From assembly GCA_020436835.1 (NCBI GenBank), contig JAGQWZ010000135.1:1-45705 (forward strand): a DNA stretch of 45,705 nucleotides. The letters run 5' to 3'. Source of the stretch: Saprospiraceae bacterium. Lineage in GTDB: Bacteria; Bacteroidota; Bacteroidia; Chitinophagales; Saprospiraceae. Each line of letters begins with the position of its first letter. Position 1 is the stretch's first letter. Shown in pieces: positions 42,669 to 45,705 of this stretch. Below the pieces are notes generated by a model. That model searched no databases. It saw only the letters and a list, made by a program, of their open reading frames with translations, and was not told where the DNA came from. Made by a program: the position numbers and the translations under genes.

Positions 42669-44555
42669 TTACTGATTTTTATAAATGATCTTATTTATCG
42701 AACTGGTCCCTGACGTGGCACCAATATACAAGGTTTGGAACATATCCGGATTATTTTGCACGATTGGAAAGATATTTTCACGAGTAGCACCACTTACTCC
42801 ATCTAACACTACATGGGTGATTCCAAGCTTCTTGAAGAGATCCAATTTTTCTTTTTCATATTCCTGTGAATACTCTTCCTCTATGGTTGAGAGTCTGGTT
42901 CCCTTTTTACCGGAAAGCACGTAAAACAAACGAGGCTTTACCGACACTACATAGGCATCCTCCGGCAAATTGTTGCTGGCCCACCTGGCTACATCCACAA
43001 AATCCTGGTATCCTGGTCCATTACCCACTGAACTTAAAGTCATATTTACACTGTGTCCCTGCAGGTTGACCAGAAAAACCTGAGACAGCACCAGCAAAGA
43101 CAGAACTTTAATGAGCCATGATCCTCTATCTGCAATCTGCACTTTCCTGAAAAAATATCTTAATACCTGGTTGGTTCCAAAGAATACGAAATAGATGAAA
43201 AAAGGAATCAGCACGGAGAGATAACGGATGATTACCATCTGTTGTGGGGTGACACTAGCCAACAGCACAATGGCTGTGGTGATCAGTATATAGAATGCCA
43301 TTAGATTTTTCTGCCGTAAACCATTAAGAATGCCAAGGAACAAGACTATCAAAACTATGGTGAATTTAAAATCAAGGGGAACGAGCTTGGCAGAACTATA
43401 GAAGTTCTGAAATCTGAAGGTCTCGGCACGAAATAGCATTTGAGGAATAACTCCCACAGCAGACTGCGTATTGTACTCAACCTGCTGTGGTAGATTTGAG
43501 TCAAGCAGGAGAGACGCTTGCGATACTCCCGCATTATGCTGTGAAATCTGCCATAATACCCCTCCTACAAATACTGGTATCATGATATATAACAACTTGC
43601 GGAACTCAATTGACCTGAAGAGTTCTTTTCTTTTCTCACTTGTGTACAGCTTGGACCAGGACACTTGCGAGATGAGAAATAACACAAGCGCCGCAAATAG
43701 CCCGGCACCCACGGCACGGGTGAGATAGGTCATCATTGTTGCCAAAAAAACAAAAAGGAAGTATTTCCAATTGAAGTACTTGCTTTCATGATATTTATAG
43801 ATCGCAAGCATTGAAACCACAGACCAAAATAGAAATGGAGTTTCTGTCATCACATCTCTTGCATTGCCAACGATATAGGGAGAAGTGACACCGACTGTAG
43901 CCAACATGGTTGCCAGGGCAAATCCGAGTTTTCTCTCAAAAAGCTGGTACAACAAGAAGAATATTGAGAAACCCATCAGCATCACCAATACTTTCATCTT
44001 GACAATATCAAACCCCCATAATTTATAGATCGGAGCCAATAGCAAAGGTAATCCCACCGAGGCCAGGCTATTGGGAGTTTCAGATGGTGTCTCCAGTCGT
44101 ACTACCTTGCCTTTTTCTACCAGGGATTTTGTTATGATCATATACTCTGCATTATCACCATTGAGAGATACCTCTTTGGTAAATGCCGAGATATAAATAG
44201 CCAGGATTAGTACAGACACACCCACAAAGATGACCCGATCAGTTCCGGTCATCACCTGGGCATTTTCCAAATATCGCCATCCGAAATATCCAAAGCCCAA
44301 TGTCAGCAAGGTAAACAGGGCATACTGGAAGGGCTGAAACCACTTAATTGATTGAACGATGGTGATCTTGAAATCGGGATTCTGGCTAAGTTGTCCGATA
44401 AATATGAAAAATAAAATCGCCAACAGAACCGGAAATGAATATGGAATCCATTTTTTAAAAAAAGCAGATGAATATTTTGATTTCTTCTCGACAGCGGGTT
44501 GTACTACTTTGGGAGTAGCTACTTTCTTTCGCCTGCCTTTTTTGGTCCTACTCAT
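42669..44555 (-). CDS. GT-C membrane glycosyltransferase (GT39/ArnT-like)
   Basis: A 628-residue inner-membrane enzyme that would transfer a sugar from a polyprenol-phosphate donor to a glycan or protein on the periplasmic face. The N-terminus is a basic cytoplasmic tail (SRTKKGRRKKVATPK). About eleven to twelve membrane segments follow. The first periplasmic loop has the acidic motif SLNGDNAEYMII, with GLPLLLAPIYKLWG behind it, as in GT39/GT83 enzymes. A soluble C-terminal domain (from about 520) contains FVDVARWASNNLPEDAYVV. A TTG directly upstream is in frame, but the ATG at 44555 is the start. It is the first gene of the minus-strand glycan unit and has a good promoter. Confidence 0.85.
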   Translation of the reverse strand: MSRTKKGRRKKVATPKVVQPAVEKKSKYSSAFFKKWIPYSFPVLLAILFFIFIGQLSQNPDFKITIVQSIKWFQPFQYALFTLLTLGFGYFGWRYLENAQVMTGTDRVIFVGVSVLILAIYISAFTKEVSLNGDNAEYMIITKSLVEKGKVVRLETPSETPNSLASVGLPLLLAPIYKLWGFDIVKMKVLVMLMGFSIFFLLYQLFERKLGFALATMLATVGVTSPYIVGNARDVMTETPFLFWSVVSMLAIYKYHESKYFNWKYFLFVFLATMMTYLTRAVGAGLFAALVLFLISQVSWSKLYTSEKRKELFRSIEFRKLLYIMIPVFVGGVLWQISQHNAGVSQASLLLDSNLPQQVEYNTQSAVGVIPQMLFRAETFRFQNFYSSAKLVPLDFKFTIVLIVLFLGILNGLRQKNLMAFYILITTAIVLLASVTPQQMVIIRYLSVLIPFFIYFVFFGTNQVLRYFFRKVQIADRGSWLIKVLSLLVLSQVFLVNLQGHSVNMTLSSVGNGPGYQDFVDVARWASNNLPEDAYVVSVKPRLFYVLSGKKGTRLSTIEEEYSQEYEKEKLDLFKKLGITHVVLDGVSGATRENIFPIVQNNPDMFQTLYIGATSGTSSINKIIYKNQ

Positions 44556-44611
44556 CAAATTAGTATTAAATGATATAAAAAGTATACACTTAATCTATTG
44601 ACAACCAGTGG

Positions 44612-44640
44612 CAAAATTAATATTTTCCACTGAGTCACAA
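44612..44640 (-). promoter_or_regulatory. Consensus Bacteroidota promoter for the glycan gene unit
   Basis: On the minus strand, TTG (44640-44638), an 18-base spacer, then TAATTTTG (44619-44612). This matches TTG-N17-23-TAnnTTTG. The expected start at about 44608 gives a leader of roughly 53 bases before the GT-C gene. Confidence 0.6.
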
Positions 44641-44712
44641 CGGCAACCGGTCAAACGTCTCTCCTGGAATCCCAATTGCCAACTAATCTTGAGTGTTTTT
44701 GGATTTTTAAGG

Positions 44713-45627
44713 TTATAAATTGTAGTGTACTAAGTTCTTAAACTGAGACAACCTCTTCTGCAATTGCTCAGGCTTAATCCTTCGTAATCGGTTTAGACTG
44801 AATTCCTCAACACAAAATGAAGCCATTGCAGATCCATAGATTAAAGCCCTCTTTAAATTTTCAAAACTGATGTCATCTGTTTTCGCCAGGTAACCCATAA
44901 ATCCTCCGGCAAAGGTATCTCCCGCTCCGGTTGGGTCCTTCACCTCCAACAAAGGCAAGGCCGGAGCAAAAAAGACCTCATCGTCGTGAAAAAGCAAGGC
45001 GCCATGTTCCCCCTTTTTAATTACCAGGTACTTAGGTCCAAGTTCAAAAATCTTCTTTGCCGCTTTGACCAGGGAGTATTCCCCGGAGAGTTGCCTGGCT
45101 TCTTCATCATTTATCGTCAGTACATCTACCATCCTGATCGTCTCAATGAGTTGATCAAGGGCTACATCCATCCAAAAATTCATGGTGTCCATGGCGATTA
45201 ATTTCGGACGTTTTTCCATCTGTCGGATGACAGCCATTTGAATTTCCGGAGTAAGATTTCCCAGCATCAGATAATCACTGTCCTGATAATTTTCAGGCAG
45301 TACTGGGTCAAAATCAGCCAGAACGTTAAGATCTGTAACTAAGGTATCTCTTTGATTTAAGTCCTTTCGATAGCGTCCTGCCCAATAAAATGACTTTTGT
45401 CCTTCAATAATTTGCAGGCCGTCTGTATCTACTCCCTGTTTATTCAATGCGTCTATTTCTTCTACGGGCCAGTCGTCACCGATGACAGAAACCAGATTCT
45501 GATGGGAACAAAAATACGAGGCAGCCCAACAAATGTAGGTAGCCGCTCCACCAATCACTTTATCAGCTTTACCAAAAGGGGTCTCAATACTATCGAATGC
45601 TACGGTACCGACGGTTAGGAGGCTCAT
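44713..45627 (-). CDS. PfkB-family sugar or nucleoside kinase
   Basis: A 304-residue cytoplasmic kinase of the ribokinase/PfkB superfamily. The first signature is around VIGGAATYICWAASYF (about residues 24-40). The second contains the catalytic base: KDPTGAGDTFAGGFMGYLA (about residue 240). LTINDEEARQLSG and YLVIKKGEHGALLF are also typical. The sequence resembles the adenosine-kinase/ribokinase group, but the substrate cannot be fixed. It starts at an ATG with a near-match -7 box (TATCTTCG) upstream, and a 157-bp gap separates it from the GT-C gene. It is probably not part of the glycan operon, because the GT-C promoter lies in between. Confidence 0.9.
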   Translation of the reverse strand: MSLLTVGTVAFDSIETPFGKADKVIGGAATYICWAASYFCSHQNLVSVIGDDWPVEEIDALNKQGVDTDGLQIIEGQKSFYWAGRYRKDLNQRDTLVTDLNVLADFDPVLPENYQDSDYLMLGNLTPEIQMAVIRQMEKRPKLIAMDTMNFWMDVALDQLIETIRMVDVLTINDEEARQLSGEYSLVKAAKKIFELGPKYLVIKKGEHGALLFHDDEVFFAPALPLLEVKDPTGAGDTFAGGFMGYLAKTDDISFENLKRALIYGSAMASFCVEEFSLNRLRRIKPEQLQKRLSQFKNLVHYNL

Positions 45628-45705
45628 GTAGAACTTAGTTGAAAATCCGGCACGAAGATAGAATAATGATCGATTTTATGGCATAAACTATGATTTATCG
45701 AAAGC

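Noticed and set aside
1..45705. tRNA, rRNA, CRISPR array, transposase or phage genes
   Set aside because: Intergenic gaps were scanned by eye on both strands. None showed a tRNA cloverleaf, spaced repeats, terminal inverted repeats or mobile-element protein motifs.

Overview
The window (about 45.7 kb, moderate GC) reads as a chromosomal segment of a Bacteroidota bacterium, most likely of the Saprospirales/Lewinella type. The evidence is a 2,647-residue surface protein ending in a type IX secretion (T9SS) sorting domain, a T9SS plug (DUF5103) gene, absence of Shine-Dalgarno sequences, promoters of the TTG-N18/19-TAnnTTTG form, and a typical gene repertoire. No rRNA, tRNA, CRISPR array, prophage or insertion sequence is visible.

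Left part (1-21.1 kb): a small membrane protein, a secreted sulfatase, a two-repeat M16 zinc peptidase with a clear terminator, a pirin, an MmcQ/YjbR protein and a small lipoprotein. Next, tadA diverges from a guaB / 3-methyladenine glycosylase / T9SS plug run. This is followed by a TolC plus membrane-fusion-protein pair that lacks its inner-membrane pump and is joined to a TIGR04282-type nucleotide-diphospho-sugar transferase. On the minus strand come an ECF sigma factor with a membrane-anchored TPR protein, a gamma-glutamyltransferase with a class IV aminotransferase, and a bacilliredoxin. nadA closes the section on the plus strand.

Centre (21.1-29.7 kb): a 479-bp non-coding region with two back-to-back hairpins leads into the giant surface protein. 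In order it has an SdrD-B-like domain, a propeller-like region interrupted by a malectin-like domain, a second SdrD-B domain, a long cysteine-rich Ig/HYR-like region, a dockerin-like double repeat, a cohesin-like domain and a T9SS sorting domain. A strong terminator follows.

Right part (29.8-45.7 kb): a minus-strand cox-type molybdenum hydroxylase operon in the order G-S-L-M-D-E plus one unknown secreted protein. Its large subunit carries the AYRGAGR motif of 'form II' enzymes, so the substrate is probably not CO. It diverges from a myo-inositol oxygenase with all six di-iron ligands. The remainder is a cell-surface polysaccharide region: a two-gene ABC exporter, a polyprenol-phosphate-sugar synthase-like GT2, two GT4 enzymes (one with a 12-base homopolymer in its coding sequence), a DUF2304 protein, a GT-C membrane glycosyltransferase with a good promoter, and a PfkB sugar kinase.

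The items most worth a second look are the form II cox operon, whose coxE-like gene appears to begin upstream of its first ATG with a non-canonical codon overlapping the previous stop; the dockerin-plus-cohesin giant protein; a guaB promoter placed so that its mRNA would be leaderless; and the T12 tract in a surface glycosyltransferase. All functional calls come from reading motifs by eye; no database search was possible.
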